Assembly (NCBI RefSeq): GCF_017744555.1
Contig: NZ_JAGIBD010000006.1
Span: forward strand, 62,001-126,000
DNA from: Cellulomonas sp.
GTDB taxonomy: Bacteria; Actinomycetota; Actinomycetes; Actinomycetales; Cellulomonadaceae
DNA: 64,000 nt
Direction: 5' to 3'
Part shown: positions 34,812 to 44,290 of the stretch, one piece after another
Layout: every line of letters begins with the position of its first letter
Numbering within the stretch: the first letter of the stretch is position 1
The notes under the pieces: model-generated
Told to the model about the DNA's origin: nothing
Database searches by the model: none
The model's input: only the letters and a program-made list of their open reading frames with translations
Program-made: the position numbers and the translations under genes

Positions 34812-35597
34812 GTGCCCGAGGGTGACGTGCTGCGCCGGACCGCCGCGCGGCTCGACCTCGCGCTCGTCGGGTCGCCGCTCGCCCGCGCGGACCTGCGCTG
34901 GCCCACCGCCGCGACCGTCGACCTGGTGGGGCGGACCGTGCTGGGCACCCGCCCGTACGGCAAGCACCTGCTGACCCGGTTCGACGACGGCCGGACCTTG
35001 CACACCCATCTGCGGATGGACGGCTACTGGCGGGTCCACCGCACCGAGCCGTCCGGGTCGAGGGAGCGGTCGCCGCAGATCAGGGCGGTGCTCGCGACGG
35101 ACACCTGGACGGCGGTGGGCCATCTGCTCGGCATGCTCGACGTCGTGGCGACACGCGACGAGCACACGCTGATCGGCCACCTCGGACCGGACGTGCTCGA
35201 CGACCCGTTCGACGCCGCCGAGGCGCTCACCCGCTGGGCCGCCCAGGGCGCCACGCCGGCCGCCGAGGTGCTGCTCGACCAGACGGTGGTCGCGGGCATC
35301 GGCACGATCTTCATGGCGGAGTCGCTGTTCGCCGAGCGGCTGTGGCCGTGGCTCCCCGCCGACCAGGTGCCGGACCCGGGGCGGCTGCTGCTGGTGGCAC
35401 GCCGACTCATGCAGCGGTCCGTCACGAGCGGACGCCCGCCGGGGCACGTGCACGGGCGGTTCCGGCGGCCGTGCGTGCGGTGCGGCACGCCGGTCGCTCG
35501 TGGTGAGGCGCGGCGACCGCCGATGCAGCGACCGGTCTTCTACTGCCCTCGGTGCCAGGCCGCGCCGTCGCCCGTCACGCGGCCGGCAGGTGCCTGA
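34812..35597 (+). CDS. nei2: endonuclease VIII-type DNA glycosylase Nei2
   Basis: A 261-residue bifunctional DNA glycosylase/AP lyase that removes oxidised pyrimidines. It starts PEGDVL, where Pro2 is the Schiff-base nucleophile and Glu3 the catalytic acid. YGKHLL carries the conserved Lys. A helix-two-turn-helix (QTVVAGIGTIFMAE) and a C-terminal zinc finger (CVRCGTPV ... YCPRCQ) follow. The GTG start is 33 bases after lhr, so the two repair genes are almost certainly co-transcribed and would share the damage promoter. A strong terminator follows. Confidence 0.94.
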   Translation: MPEGDVLRRTAARLDLALVGSPLARADLRWPTAATVDLVGRTVLGTRPYGKHLLTRFDDGRTLHTHLRMDGYWRVHRTEPSGSRERSPQIRAVLATDTWTAVGHLLGMLDVVATRDEHTLIGHLGPDVLDDPFDAAEALTRWAAQGATPAAEVLLDQTVVAGIGTIFMAESLFAERLWPWLPADQVPDPGRLLLVARRLMQRSVTSGRPPGHVHGRFRRPCVRCGTPVARGEARRPPMQRPVFYCPRCQAAPSPVTRPAGA

Positions 35598-35636
35598 CGC
35601 ACGTCTGCCGTGCGACGGCACCGTGCGGGAATGCGC

Positions 35637-35671
35637 GAGGCCCGCGTCCCTGGGAGAGGGACGCGGGCCTC
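35637..35671. terminator. bidirectional hairpin terminator
   Basis: A perfect 14-bp stem (35637-35650 with 35658-35671) and a 7-base loop lie between the convergent nei2 and clgR genes. Confidence 0.88.
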
Positions 35672-35690
35672 GTCGATGTGGTTCGTGTCG

Positions 35691-36032
35691 TCAGCCGATC
35701 GGGGCGAGCTCGGCGCGGGGCCGTGCCCAGCCGCCGTCGGCGGTGCCACCCAGCGACGCCGCGAGGTCGGCGGGCACTGTGTCGGGGATCAGCAGACCCT
35801 CGGCGACGGCGACCCGGTCGCTGACCTCACGCAGCACGAGCGACATCGGCACGGCCAGCGCGTCGCAGATGCTGCTCAGCAGCTCGGACGACGCCTCCTT
35901 CTGACCTCGCTCGACCTCACTGAGGTATCCGAGCGACACACGGGCGGCCGACGACACCTCGCGCAGGGTCCGCCCCTGGCGCTGGCGCGCGTCCCGCAGC
36001 ACGTCGCCGATCTCTCGGCGGAGTACAACCAT
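35691..36032 (-). CDS. clgR: XRE-family regulator ClgR
   Basis: A 113-residue activator of Clp protease and chaperone genes. The helix-turn-helix is at about residues 15-66 ([25 protein letters not shown]). The C terminus, [15 protein letters not shown] and ending near Ala/Pro, fits a protein that is itself degraded by Clp. The position beside pncC, pgsA and ftsK matches Rv2745c. GGAG lies six bases before the ATG at 36032. The frame is open upstream but without family similarity. Upstream is an ECF-sigma-type promoter, consistent with stress control in relatives. Confidence 0.9.
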   Translation of the reverse strand: MVVLRREIGDVLRDARQRQGRTLREVSSAARVSLGYLSEVERGQKEASSELLSSICDALAVPMSLVLREVSDRVAVAEGLLIPDTVPADLAASLGGTADGGWARPRAELAPIG

Positions 36033-36206
36033 CCGGGCTCCCCCCCTCGCGTCGCGTCCCTGCCCGTCGACCGGCATCGTGGCGTGCGCCGGGCTCTTCA
36101 CCGCCCCCGGCATACCCTTGACCGGGAGAGTTCCACCGTACCTTGCACCGCCCGCGTGCGTGATCTTCCCGCGGACCGGCGGTCGAGTGCTCATCACGTG
36201 CGTTGC

Positions 36207-36233
36207 AACGATCCGGCTGGTCGTGGTGTTCCC
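36207..36233 (-). promoter_or_regulatory. ECF (SigH/SigE-like) promoter candidate for clgR
   Basis: On the minus strand GGGAAC (36228-36233), an 18-base spacer and GTT (36207-36209) fit the GGAAC/T-N17-19-GTT consensus of SigE/SigH/SigR. The leader would be about 170 nt. clgR is known to depend on such sigma factors in Mycobacterium and Corynebacterium. Confidence 0.6.
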
Positions 36234-36268
36234 TGTGGTCTCGGCCACATCGACACAGCACCGAGGAA

Positions 36269-36778
36269 TCACCCGCTGCGCTCACCCGACCGCACGCCCA
36301 GGACCTCCTGCGCGAGCGTGAGGACAGCGTCGACGGTCGCCGCCCTGACCTGCGCACGGTCGCCGTCGAGGACGAGCGAGCGCACGGCGACGCGGTCCGC
36401 CGAGGACACCGCGACGTGCACGGTCCCGGGCGGGTGACCGTCCTGCTCCGTCGGGCCGGCGACGCCGGTCGTGGCGAGGCCGACGTCGGCGCCGAGCCGG
36501 ACGCGGACCCCGTCGGCCATCTGGCGCGCGACGTCCGGGTCGACCGCGCCACGAGCGTCGAGCAGGTCACGGTCGACGCCGAGCAGGTCGGCCTTGAGCG
36601 GCGTGGCGTAGGCGACGACGGCGCCGCGCAGCACCGCCGACGCGCCCGGCACGCCCACGAGCGTCGCGGACACCAGGCCGCCGGTGAGCGACTCCGCGAC
36701 GGCGAGCGTGAGACGACGGTCGGTCAGCGCGGCGACGAGGCTCGCGGCGCGCGCGTCCACGACCGCTGCGTGCGGCAC
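36269..36778 (-). CDS. pncC: CinA C-terminal domain / nicotinamide-nucleotide amidohydrolase
   Basis: A 169-residue stand-alone CinA C-terminal domain. [22 protein letters not shown] and [11 protein letters not shown] with PPGTVHVA are the family motifs. These enzymes deamidate nicotinamide mononucleotide and recycle NAD breakdown products. The N-terminal molybdopterin-like half of full CinA is absent. GTG 36778 is four bases after the pgsA stop, so translation may be coupled. Name by family; activity not shown. Confidence 0.9.
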   Translation of the reverse strand: MPHAAVVDARAASLVAALTDRRLTLAVAESLTGGLVSATLVGVPGASAVLRGAVVAYATPLKADLLGVDRDLLDARGAVDPDVARQMADGVRVRLGADVGLATTGVAGPTEQDGHPPGTVHVAVSSADRVAVRSLVLDGDRAQVRAATVDAVLTLAQEVLGVRSGERSG

Positions 36779-36782
36779 CGGC

Positions 36783-37376
36783 TCAGATCCCGGCGCCGGG
36801 CGGCACCACCGCGGCCCGGCGGATGCGCGCGGCGGCGCGCACGTAGTCGAGCCCGGTGACGACGGTGACGAGCACCGCGGCCGCCATGAGCACCGCGGCC
36901 ACGACCGAGACGAACGCGGGGAGGTGGTCGAGCGGCAACAGGTACAGGCCGATCGCGAACGACTGCAGGACCGTCTTGAGCTTTCCGCCGCGCGAGGCCG
37001 GGAGGACGACGTACCGGAGCAGGAAGAACCGCATGAGGGTGATGCCGAGCTCGCGGACCAGGATGACGACGGTCACCCACCACCACAGGTCGCCCAGGGC
37101 CGACAGGAGCACGAGGGCGGTGCCGACGAGCAGCTTGTCCGCGATGGGGTCGAGCAGCTTGCCGAGGTCCGTGATCTGCCCCGAGCGGCGCGCGACCCAG
37201 CCGTCGAGCCGGTCGGTCAGCGCCGCGACGACGAAGATCGCCGTCGCCGTGAGCCGCCCCGAGACCGTGTGGCCGCCGTCGACCAGCATCGCCCACGCGA
37301 AGAACGGGACGAGGACGATGCGCAGCACCGTGAGCACGTTCGCCAGGTTCCAGGCGGAGGGAGCGGCGTCGATCAC
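36783..37376 (-). CDS. pgsA: CDP-diacylglycerol-glycerol-3-phosphate phosphatidyltransferase
   Basis: A 197-residue integral membrane enzyme making phosphatidylglycerol phosphate or a related phospholipid. The CDP-alcohol phosphotransferase motif is present: DRLDGWVARR ... GKLLDPIADK. About five membrane helices are visible. The position next to clgR matches Rv2746c (pgsA3). The GTG start follows TAGGCT (37383-37388) by six bases, a leaderless pattern. It is divergent from the CapA gene. Confidence 0.93.
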   Translation of the reverse strand: MIDAAPSAWNLANVLTVLRIVLVPFFAWAMLVDGGHTVSGRLTATAIFVVAALTDRLDGWVARRSGQITDLGKLLDPIADKLLVGTALVLLSALGDLWWWVTVVILVRELGITLMRFFLLRYVVLPASRGGKLKTVLQSFAIGLYLLPLDHLPAFVSVVAAVLMAAAVLVTVVTGLDYVRAAARIRRAAVVPPGAGI

Positions 37377-37435
37377 CCGGACAGCCTAGATCGAGGCGAA
37401 CCCCGCACCGTGCACCCGAGTGGCGGTCACGCAGA

Positions 37436-37449
37436 TGGACGAGTGTCCA
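37436..37449. promoter_or_regulatory. inverted repeat next to the CapA -10 element
   Basis: TGGACgagtGTCCA is a perfect 5-bp inverted repeat that ends one base before the TACGGT -10 (37451-37456) of the CapA gene. Its place in the -35 to -10 spacer fits an operator; the regulator is unknown. Confidence 0.4.
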
Positions 37450-37462
37450 GTACGGTCTCCGC

Positions 37463-38839
37463 GTGACTCGCCACGCCCGCGGCCGTCGGAGATCACCGTG
37501 GCGGGCGGGTCTCGCGGCGGTGCTCGTCGTCGCGGGCACCATGGTCGGGGCCGCCACCGGGGCCGCGACCGCGCGTCAGCGGCCCGTCACGCCCGACACG
37601 CCCGCCGGGGCGGTGGCCACCGTGCTCCCGGCGCCGCGCACCACGGGTTCCGTGTCGACCTCCCCTCCGTCCGCGACCGGCACCGCGCCGTCCTCCGAGC
37701 CGACGCGCGCCCCCGCACCCGCGCCGACGCCCGACCCGGACGTCGAGCTGACGATCGTCGCCGCGGGCGACGTGCTGCCGCACCTGCCGGTCGTCGGCTC
37801 CGCACGCACGGCCGACGGCTACGACTTCGGTCCCCTCCTGGCGCCGCTGGACCGCTGGGTGGAGCCGGCCGACCTCGCACTGTGCCATCTCGAGGTGCCC
37901 GTCGCCCCCGCCGGCTCGCGGCCCAGCGGGTTCCCCGTCTTCGGGATCCCGTCGCAGATCGCGGCCGGCCTCGCCGCGCAGGGCTGGGACGGCTGCTCGA
38001 CGGCGTCGAACCACGCGGTCGATCGTGGTTTCGCGGGCGTCACGGCGACGCTCGACGCGCTCGACCTGGCCGGCCTCGGGCACGTCGGCACCGCCCGCAC
38101 GCCCACGGAGCAGGCGCAGCCGCAGCTCTACCGCCTCGACCGCGCGGGCCGGACGGTCACGGTCGCCCACGTGTCGGCGACGTATGGCACGAACGGGATG
38201 CCGGTGGACGGCGACAAGCCGTGGTCGGTCGACCGGATCGACGTCCCGGCGATCGTCGCGCAGGCGACCGCCGCCCGTGCCGCCGGGGCCGACCTCGTCG
38301 TCGCGAGCATCCACTGCTGCGTCGAGTACCGCACCGACCCGACGCCCGAGCAGGTCGCGATCGACCAGGCGCTCGCCGACTCGGGGGTCGTCGACCTCGT
38401 CCTCGGGCACCACGCGCACGTGCCCCAGCCCGTCGTGCGGCTCTCGGGCGGGCCGCGCGGCGAGGGCATGTGGGTCGCGTACGGCCTGGGCAACCTGCTG
38501 TCGAACCAGGACGGCGCGTGCTGCTCGCCGGACACCGCGTCGGGGCTGCTGCTGACGGCGCACGTGCTGGCCACGGGCGCCGACCCGGGCCGGGGCTCGC
38601 CCGCCGGTCCCGCGCGCATCACGGGCGTCGAGTGGACGCCCGTCACGGTCGACCGCAAGGGCGGTCACCAGGTGCACGCGCTGGCCGACATCCCCGACGG
38701 GACGGGGACGCTTCCGGCGTCGCAGGTCGCCGACCGGCTCGCGCGGGTCCGGGCCGTCGCGGGGACGCAGGCGACCGAGCGCACCACGCCCGTGACGCCC
38801 ACCGGGCCGCCAGCCGTCGTGGTGCCGCGCACGCGCTGA
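37463..38839 (+). CDS. CapA family protein (PGA_cap metallophosphatase fold)
   Basis: A 458-residue exported protein. A basic N terminus and one hydrophobic helix (GLAAVLVVAGTMVGAATGA) form a signal or anchor. A Pro/Thr/Ser/Ala-rich linker (about 38-92) follows, then the CapA domain with IVAAGDVLPH, CHLEVPV, STASNHAVDRG and VVDLVLGHHAHVPQP, which carry the metal ligands of the calcineurin-like fold. Related proteins take part in poly-glutamate capsule synthesis, but capBC are not nearby. Cys pairs (HCC, ACC) suggest extracytoplasmic folding. TACGGT ends six bases before the GTG, so the message is likely leaderless. Confidence 0.88.
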   Translation: MTRHARGRRRSPWRAGLAAVLVVAGTMVGAATGAATARQRPVTPDTPAGAVATVLPAPRTTGSVSTSPPSATGTAPSSEPTRAPAPAPTPDPDVELTIVAAGDVLPHLPVVGSARTADGYDFGPLLAPLDRWVEPADLALCHLEVPVAPAGSRPSGFPVFGIPSQIAAGLAAQGWDGCSTASNHAVDRGFAGVTATLDALDLAGLGHVGTARTPTEQAQPQLYRLDRAGRTVTVAHVSATYGTNGMPVDGDKPWSVDRIDVPAIVAQATAARAAGADLVVASIHCCVEYRTDPTPEQVAIDQALADSGVVDLVLGHHAHVPQPVVRLSGGPRGEGMWVAYGLGNLLSNQDGACCSPDTASGLLLTAHVLATGADPGRGSPAGPARITGVEWTPVTVDRKGGHQVHALADIPDGTGTLPASQVADRLARVRAVAGTQATERTTPVTPTGPPAVVVPRTR

Positions 38840-38855
38840 CCGCGGCACCCAGGCG

Positions 38856-41051
38856 TCAGGGGATCGAGTCGGGCGGCTGAGCACCGCCGAACAACCACCC
38901 CTGCCCGTAGCGCCATCCGTTGCGGTGCAGGTAGTCGGCCTGCTGGTCGTTCTCGATGCCCTCGGCGATCGTCACCATCGCGAGCTCGCGCGCGAGCGCC
39001 CCGAGCGCACGCGCGACCTTGCCGGCGGTCGGGTCCTCGGGGATCCCGGACGTGAACGACATGTCGAGCTTGACCCCGGCCACCGGTAGGTCGCGCAGGT
39101 ACGACAGCGGAGAGACGCCGGTGCCGAAGTCGTCGAGCAGGATCGGCACGCCCGCCGCCGACAGCTGCGTGAGCTCGTGCCGGATGCGGGTGCCCGACGC
39201 GACGAGCGAGGACTCGGTGAGCTCCACGACGATGCGGCCGGGCGCGACGCGGTGGCGGGAGATCTCCGCGAGCAGCGTCGTCGCGAACTCGCCGTCCCCG
39301 AGCTGGTCCGCGGACACGTTCACCGAGACCCAGCGCGACTGGTCGCTCGTGTGCGAGACGAAGTCGACGACCTGCGTGGCGACGAGCTGCCCCAACGGCA
39401 CCGACAGGCCGGCCTCCTGGACCGACGAGAGGAACGCACCCGGCAGCAGCAGGCCGCGGTGCGGGTGCTGCCAGCGGACGAGCGCCTCGTAGCCGACGAC
39501 CTGCTGGTCGGTGAGGTCGACGATCGGCTGGTAGTGGACGACCAGCTGGTCATGCTCGATCGCGGCGACCAGCTCGCGGTGCGCACCGGCGGTCGTCGCC
39601 TGCTCCATCGACGCGTCGTACACCTCGGTCCGGCTGCGCCCGGCGGCCTTGGCGCGGTACAGCGCGGCGTCAGCGGCGGCGAGCAGTGACGGCGCGCCGC
39701 CCTCGACGAGGTCCGGCGTCGCGAGCGCGATGCCGATGCTCGCCGCCACGGTCAGCCGGCGCCGGGCCACGCGGACGGGCTCGTGCAGCGCGGCGTGGAT
39801 CGCCGAGGCGACCTCGAACACGGCGCGCGGCCCGTCGGGGTCCTGCACGACGACCACGAACTCGTCGCCGCCCAGCCGCGACACCGTGCCGCGGCGGCCC
39901 GTCGCGGCGCGCAGCACACCGGCGACGTGCACGAGCACCTCGTCGCCGGACGCGTGCCCGTACCGGTCGTTGATCTCCTTGAAGCCGTCGAGGTCGCACG
40001 CGAGCACCGCGACCCGGTCGACGACCCCCGGCTGCTCCAGGACCGACTGCAGGACCTCCTGGAGCAAGGTCCGGTTCGCGAGGCCGGTCAGCGGATCGTG
40101 CATCGCGCGGTGCGTGAGCATCTCCGCCTGCAGGCGCGACTCGGTCGAGTCCCGCACCTGCACGACGAAGTGGTCGGGGTCGCCCGCCGGGGTCCGGACC
40201 AGCGCGGTGTCGAGCACGACCCACACCAGGTGGTCGTCGGCCCGCTGGTAGCGCTTCTCGATCGAGAACCGGTGCTGGCCTCCGCCGAGCAGCCGGTCGA
40301 CCTCGAGGCGCTCCGCGGCTCGCTCCTCGGGGGTCGACAGGTCCTCCATGAGGTAGCCGCGCAGCGCGCCGACGCTCGTGCCGAGCAGCTCCGCGAACGC
40401 GGCGTTCGCCTCGACGATCCGCCAGTCCAGGTCGACGAGCGCCATGCCGATCGGCGCGTTCTCCATCGCGACCCGGAACTGCATCTCGGAGCGCGTCAGG
40501 GCCGCCTCGACCTCGCGCCGCCCGGTGACGTCGACGAGCGTGGTCAGCACGGCGGCGGACTCGCCGTCGGCGCCGGGCACGAGCTGGCTCGACACCTGCA
40601 CCATGCGTGGCGGGGTCCCGACGGTGCCGGGCAGCGCGATGCCGACGAGCTCGGGCTCCGGCACGTGACCCGGCACGGGCACCCGGCCGTTGCCGAGGAC
40701 CGCCGCCGGGTTCATCGCGAGGCCCTGCTCGTTGAGCAGCACGATCGGCAGGTTCGCCACCCGCAGCCCCACCGACGTCGACGCGTCGACACCGAGGATC
40801 GCGGCGGCCCGCTCCGAGATGTCGAGCACCTGCCCGCCGAGCGACTGGACGAGCACGCCCTCCTTGGTCACCGACTGGAGCGCGTCGTACCGGTGCCGCA
40901 GCTCGCGGGACAGGTCGAGCAGGTCGTTCGCCTTGCGCACCTGCGCGCGCTGGCGTCCGAGCAGGACGAGCACCGTGACCAGGGCGACGACGGCGACGAC
41001 GGCGATGACGAGACTGACCACACCGAGCGGCGCGGCGGCCGCTGCGATCAC
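38856..41051 (-). CDS. membrane-anchored PAS-GGDEF-EAL protein
   Basis: A 731-residue cyclic-di-GMP enzyme. One N-terminal helix (residues 8-31) anchors it. One degenerate and one clear PAS-like domain follow (about 55-175 and 190-300). The GGDEF domain has an intact RLGGDEF motif (394-398). The EAL domain has an intact YEALVRW (EAL 522-524) and LDDFGTG. Both synthesis and hydrolysis are therefore possible. The GTG start overlaps the ftsK stop by four bases (GTGA), so it is translated after ftsK. That links a second-messenger enzyme to the chromosome segregation gene. Confidence 0.92.
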   Translation of the reverse strand: MIAAAAAPLGVVSLVIAVVAVVALVTVLVLLGRQRAQVRKANDLLDLSRELRHRYDALQSVTKEGVLVQSLGGQVLDISERAAAILGVDASTSVGLRVANLPIVLLNEQGLAMNPAAVLGNGRVPVPGHVPEPELVGIALPGTVGTPPRMVQVSSQLVPGADGESAAVLTTLVDVTGRREVEAALTRSEMQFRVAMENAPIGMALVDLDWRIVEANAAFAELLGTSVGALRGYLMEDLSTPEERAAERLEVDRLLGGGQHRFSIEKRYQRADDHLVWVVLDTALVRTPAGDPDHFVVQVRDSTESRLQAEMLTHRAMHDPLTGLANRTLLQEVLQSVLEQPGVVDRVAVLACDLDGFKEINDRYGHASGDEVLVHVAGVLRAATGRRGTVSRLGGDEFVVVVQDPDGPRAVFEVASAIHAALHEPVRVARRRLTVAASIGIALATPDLVEGGAPSLLAAADAALYRAKAAGRSRTEVYDASMEQATTAGAHRELVAAIEHDQLVVHYQPIVDLTDQQVVGYEALVRWQHPHRGLLLPGAFLSSVQEAGLSVPLGQLVATQVVDFVSHTSDQSRWVSVNVSADQLGDGEFATTLLAEISRHRVAPGRIVVELTESSLVASGTRIRHELTQLSAAGVPILLDDFGTGVSPLSYLRDLPVAGVKLDMSFTSGIPEDPTAGKVARALGALARELAMVTIAEGIENDQQADYLHRNGWRYGQGWLFGGAQPPDSIP

Positions 41052-43738
41052 CGAGCGCCGCCGGACCAGCGTCCGGCGTCGTCCTCCTCCGCGTCGTCGA
41101 AGTAGTCGGTCGCGACGGGCGGGTCGCCCGGCATGGCGCCCTCGTCCGTGGCATAGCGGTCGTCGGCCCCGCCGCTGCCCTGGTCCCCGCGCAGCATCGC
41201 GAGGGTCGCCGGCAGGTCGTCGGGCTGCACCAGCACCTCGCGCGCCTTCGAACCCTCCGACGGACCGACGATCTCGCGGGACTCGAGCAGGTCCATGAGG
41301 CGCCCGGCCTTGGCGAACCCGACCCGCAGCTTGCGCTGCAGCATCGACGTCGAGCCGAACTGCGTCGTGACCACGAGCTCCGCGGCCTGCAGCAGCAGGT
41401 CGAGGTCGTCGCCGATGTCCTCGTCCACCTGCTTCTTCGCGGGAGCGGCGGTGACGTCCTGCCGGTACACGGGCTTGAGCTGCTTCTTGACGTGCTCGAC
41501 CACCGCGTGGATCTCGGACTCCGACACCCAGGCGCCCTGCGTGCGCATGGGCTTGGCGGCACCCATCGGGAGGAACAGCGCGTCACCCTGGCCGATGAGC
41601 TTCTCGGCGCCCGGCTGGTCGAGGACGACGCGCGAGTCGGTCAGCGAGCTCGTCGCGAACGCGAGTCGCGAGGGCACGTTGGCCTTGATCAGACCCGTCA
41701 CGACGTCCACCGACGGCCGCTGCGTCGCGAGCACGAGGTGGATGCCCGCGGCGCGCGCGAGCTGGGTGATGCGCTGGATCGACGCCTCGACGTCCCGGGG
41801 GGCCACCATCATGAGATCGGCAAGCTCGTCGACGATCACGAGGAGATACGGGTAGGTCGCGATCTTGCGCTCCGACCCGGGCAGCGGCTTCACCTTGCCG
41901 GCGCGCACCGCGACGTTGAAGTCGTCGACGTGCTTGAAGCCGAACATGGCGAGGTCGTCGTACCGCGCCTCCATCTCCCGGACCACCCACTCGAGGGCCT
42001 CGGCGGCCTTCTTCGGGTTCGTGATGATCGGGGTGATGAGGTGCGGGATGCCCTCGTAGATCGTCAGCTCGACGCGCTTGGGGTCGACGAGCACCATGCG
42101 CACCTCGTCGGGCGTGGACCGCATGAGGATCGAGACGATCATCGAGTTCACGAAGCTCGACTTGCCCGCGCCGGTCGCGCCCGCGACCAGCAGGTGCGGC
42201 ATCTTGGCGAGGTTCGCCGTGACGTAGCCGCCCTCGACGTCCTTGCCGACGCCGATCACCATCGGGTGCTCGGTGCGCTTGGCGGCGCTGGAGCGCAGCA
42301 CGTCGCCGAGCGAGACGGTCTCGCGGTCGGTGTTCGGGATCTCGATGCCGATCGCGGACTTGCCGGGGATCGGCGACAGGATGCGCACGTCGGCGCTGGC
42401 CACCGCGTACGCGATGTTCTTGCTCAGGGCGGTGACCCGCTCGACCTTCACGGCCGGCCCGAGCTCGACCTCGTACCGCGTGACCGTCGGACCGCGCGTG
42501 AACCCCGTGACCTTGGCGTCGATCTCGAACTGGTCGAGCACCGTCGTGAGCGACTCGACGACCCGGTCGTTGGCGGCCGAGCGCACCTTGTGCGGGGCAC
42601 CCTTCGCGAGGCTGTCCTCGGACGGGAGCGTGTAGAGCACGTCGCCCTCGAGCATCGGCTGCTCGCCGCGGGGCACGCCCTTGGGCTCGGGCGCGACGAG
42701 CTCCTTCGGCGGCCGCGGGCGGACGACCTCGGTGGGTGCGGTGACCGGGGCGACCTGCTCGGTCGCCTCCTCCTCCGCACGGCGCGCGGCGTCGACGAGG
42801 GCGGCCCGCTCGAACGCCTCGTCGCCCACGTAGGCGTCGAGGCGCGTGGGGTCGGCGTCGTCGACGGCGTCGGCACGGCGACGGCGGCCCAGCAGGCCAC
42901 GCTTGCGGGCGGGAGGCCCGACCTCCTCGACCGCGGTGTGCCCGGCGTTGATGACGAGCGGCGCGTCGTCGTCCTCCGCCTCCTCGGCGGCGCGGTGGTT
43001 TCCCGTCAGCCGGTCGTACACGCCGCGCAGCCGGGGCACGATCTGGTGCACCGGGGTCGCGGTCACGACGAGCACGCCGAAGAAGGCCAGCAGCAGCAGC
43101 AGGGCCACGGCGACGCCGGTGGTGAGCAGGGTCGACAGCGGCGTCCCGACGAGGTAGCCGACCATGCCGCCCGCGGCGCGCAGCGCTGCGAAGTCGTCGG
43201 TGCCCGGCAGGCCCTGGCCGAGATGAACGAGGCCGCACGCCGCGAGGGCGATCGCGGTGATCCCGATGGTGATGCGCGAGTTCGCCTGCACCTTGTCGGG
43301 GTGCCGCATGAGCCGCACGGCGAGACCGAGCAGGACCACGGGCACGGCCACGCCGACCCGGCCGAACGTGCCGGCGACGACCGCGTGCACCGCGGTGCCC
43401 GCCGTGCCGGACAGGTTCCACCACTCGCGCGCGGCGATGACGATCGCGAGCCCGAGGAGCGTGAACGCGAGGCCGTCCCTGCGGTGCGACGGGTCGAGGT
43501 CGCGCGCGCCGTGGCCGAGGTGACGCGCGGCGCCGCCGACCAGGTGGGCCGAACCCATCCAGACGCCGCGGATCATGCGCAGCGGGAGCGCCGGCCGGCG
43601 CGGCGCCGGGGCCGGGGTCCGCGCACCCGGGCGCGTCGAGCCGCCGCGTGCCGCGGCCGGACGACCCGAGGACCGAGGGCTGGCGGCGGCACCGGACGCG
43701 CCGTTGCGCGGCCGCGGGGAGGACGTACGTGTCGCCAT
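41048..43738 (-). CDS. ftsK: DNA translocase FtsK
   Basis: An 896-residue septal DNA pump for chromosome segregation. A ~50-residue basic, Pro/Ala-rich N terminus leads to about four membrane helices (residues ~90-230). An acidic linker follows, then the motor domain with Walker A GATGAGKS and Walker [13 protein letters not shown]. The C-terminal gamma winged helix ([23 protein letters not shown]) reads the orienting sequences. ATG 43738 follows TAGTTT (43746-43751) by seven bases, a leaderless pattern. A GGDEF-EAL gene overlaps the stop. Confidence 0.97.
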   Translation of the reverse strand: MATRTSSPRPRNGASGAAASPRSSGRPAAARGGSTRPGARTPAPAPRRPALPLRMIRGVWMGSAHLVGGAARHLGHGARDLDPSHRRDGLAFTLLGLAIVIAAREWWNLSGTAGTAVHAVVAGTFGRVGVAVPVVLLGLAVRLMRHPDKVQANSRITIGITAIALAACGLVHLGQGLPGTDDFAALRAAGGMVGYLVGTPLSTLLTTGVAVALLLLLAFFGVLVVTATPVHQIVPRLRGVYDRLTGNHRAAEEAEDDDAPLVINAGHTAVEEVGPPARKRGLLGRRRRADAVDDADPTRLDAYVGDEAFERAALVDAARRAEEEATEQVAPVTAPTEVVRPRPPKELVAPEPKGVPRGEQPMLEGDVLYTLPSEDSLAKGAPHKVRSAANDRVVESLTTVLDQFEIDAKVTGFTRGPTVTRYEVELGPAVKVERVTALSKNIAYAVASADVRILSPIPGKSAIGIEIPNTDRETVSLGDVLRSSAAKRTEHPMVIGVGKDVEGGYVTANLAKMPHLLVAGATGAGKSSFVNSMIVSILMRSTPDEVRMVLVDPKRVELTIYEGIPHLITPIITNPKKAAEALEWVVREMEARYDDLAMFGFKHVDDFNVAVRAGKVKPLPGSERKIATYPYLLVIVDELADLMMVAPRDVEASIQRITQLARAAGIHLVLATQRPSVDVVTGLIKANVPSRLAFATSSLTDSRVVLDQPGAEKLIGQGDALFLPMGAAKPMRTQGAWVSESEIHAVVEHVKKQLKPVYRQDVTAAPAKKQVDEDIGDDLDLLLQAAELVVTTQFGSTSMLQRKLRVGFAKAGRLMDLLESREIVGPSEGSKAREVLVQPDDLPATLAMLRGDQGSGGADDRYATDEGAMPGDPPVATDYFDDAEEDDAGRWSGGAR

Positions 43739-43802
43739 GGTCCTCAAACTAGCCGGGGTCGGTGCCGTCAGGACGGCGGCGCGGGGTGCGTGTCGCTGCA
43801 CC

Positions 43803-44213
43803 TCACCCCACGATCAGGCCCACCCCGAGCGTCAGGACGCCTGCGGCGAGCACGACGGCACCGACGGCCAGCAGCACGACCCAGCGGTTCGGACGGTCGC
43901 GGCCACGGCCGATCGCCGACAGGAAGAACCCCGCGGGCATGACGATCGCGGCGACGAGCACGCCGGTCTGAGCGAGCCACCGCCATCCACCGCTCAGGGT
44001 GGTCGCCTCGCCGAGCAGCAGGCACACCAGCCCGAGCGTGACGAGCACACCCGCGTGGGCGTGGCCGGCGCGGTAGAAGGCGCGCTGGAAGTCGGTGGCC
44101 TGCTCCCGTCCCGTCGTCACGCGGAACAGGAACCACCCGCCGGACTCGATGCCGACGACGGTGAGCGCGACGATCCCGGCGGTGACCCGTGCGGCGTCGG
44201 TGAGCTCGAGCAT
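43803..44213 (-). CDS. small four-helix membrane protein
   Basis: A 136-residue integral membrane protein with four predicted helices ([79 protein letters not shown], written here in pieces). A conserved-looking [15 protein letters not shown] stretch lies between helices 1 and 2. No family is recognised with confidence. AGGAGG stands before the ATG. It is divergent from a TetR gene whose predicted operator covers the shared region, so it is very probably the target of that repressor. Confidence 0.8.
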   Translation of the reverse strand: MLELTDAARVTAGIVALTVVGIESGGWFLFRVTTGREQATDFQRAFYRAGHAHAGVLVTLGLVCLLLGEATTLSGGWRWLAQTGVLVAAIVMPAGFFLSAIGRGRDRPNRWVVLLAVGAVVLAAGVLTLGVGLIVG

Positions 44214-44228
44214 GGCCTGCCTCCTGGG

Positions 44229-44262
44229 TTTGCGAACGTTGTTATAGAACACCGTTCGCAAA
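44229..44262. promoter_or_regulatory. TetR operator: perfect inverted repeat
   Basis: TTTGCGAACG (44229-44238) and its exact complement CGTTCGCAAA (44253-44262) are separated by 14 bases. The repeat lies between the divergent membrane protein and TetR genes. Its right arm covers the -35 position of the tetR promoter, and a TATAAC -10 candidate for the membrane protein lies within the spacer. Confidence 0.8.
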
Positions 44263-44278
44263 CTCCCGTCAAGACTTC

Positions 44279-44284
44279 TACACT
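44279..44284 (+). promoter_or_regulatory. -10 element of the TetR gene
   Basis: TACACT ends six bases before the ATG at 44291, so the transcript would be leaderless. The predicted operator lies 17 bases upstream. Confidence 0.65.
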
Positions 44285-44290
44285 CGCCGG

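Noticed and set aside
31098..35621. A 1507-codon open frame on the minus strand
   Set aside because: It lies opposite lhr and nei2, which have unmistakable catalytic motifs. The antisense translation shows no fold.
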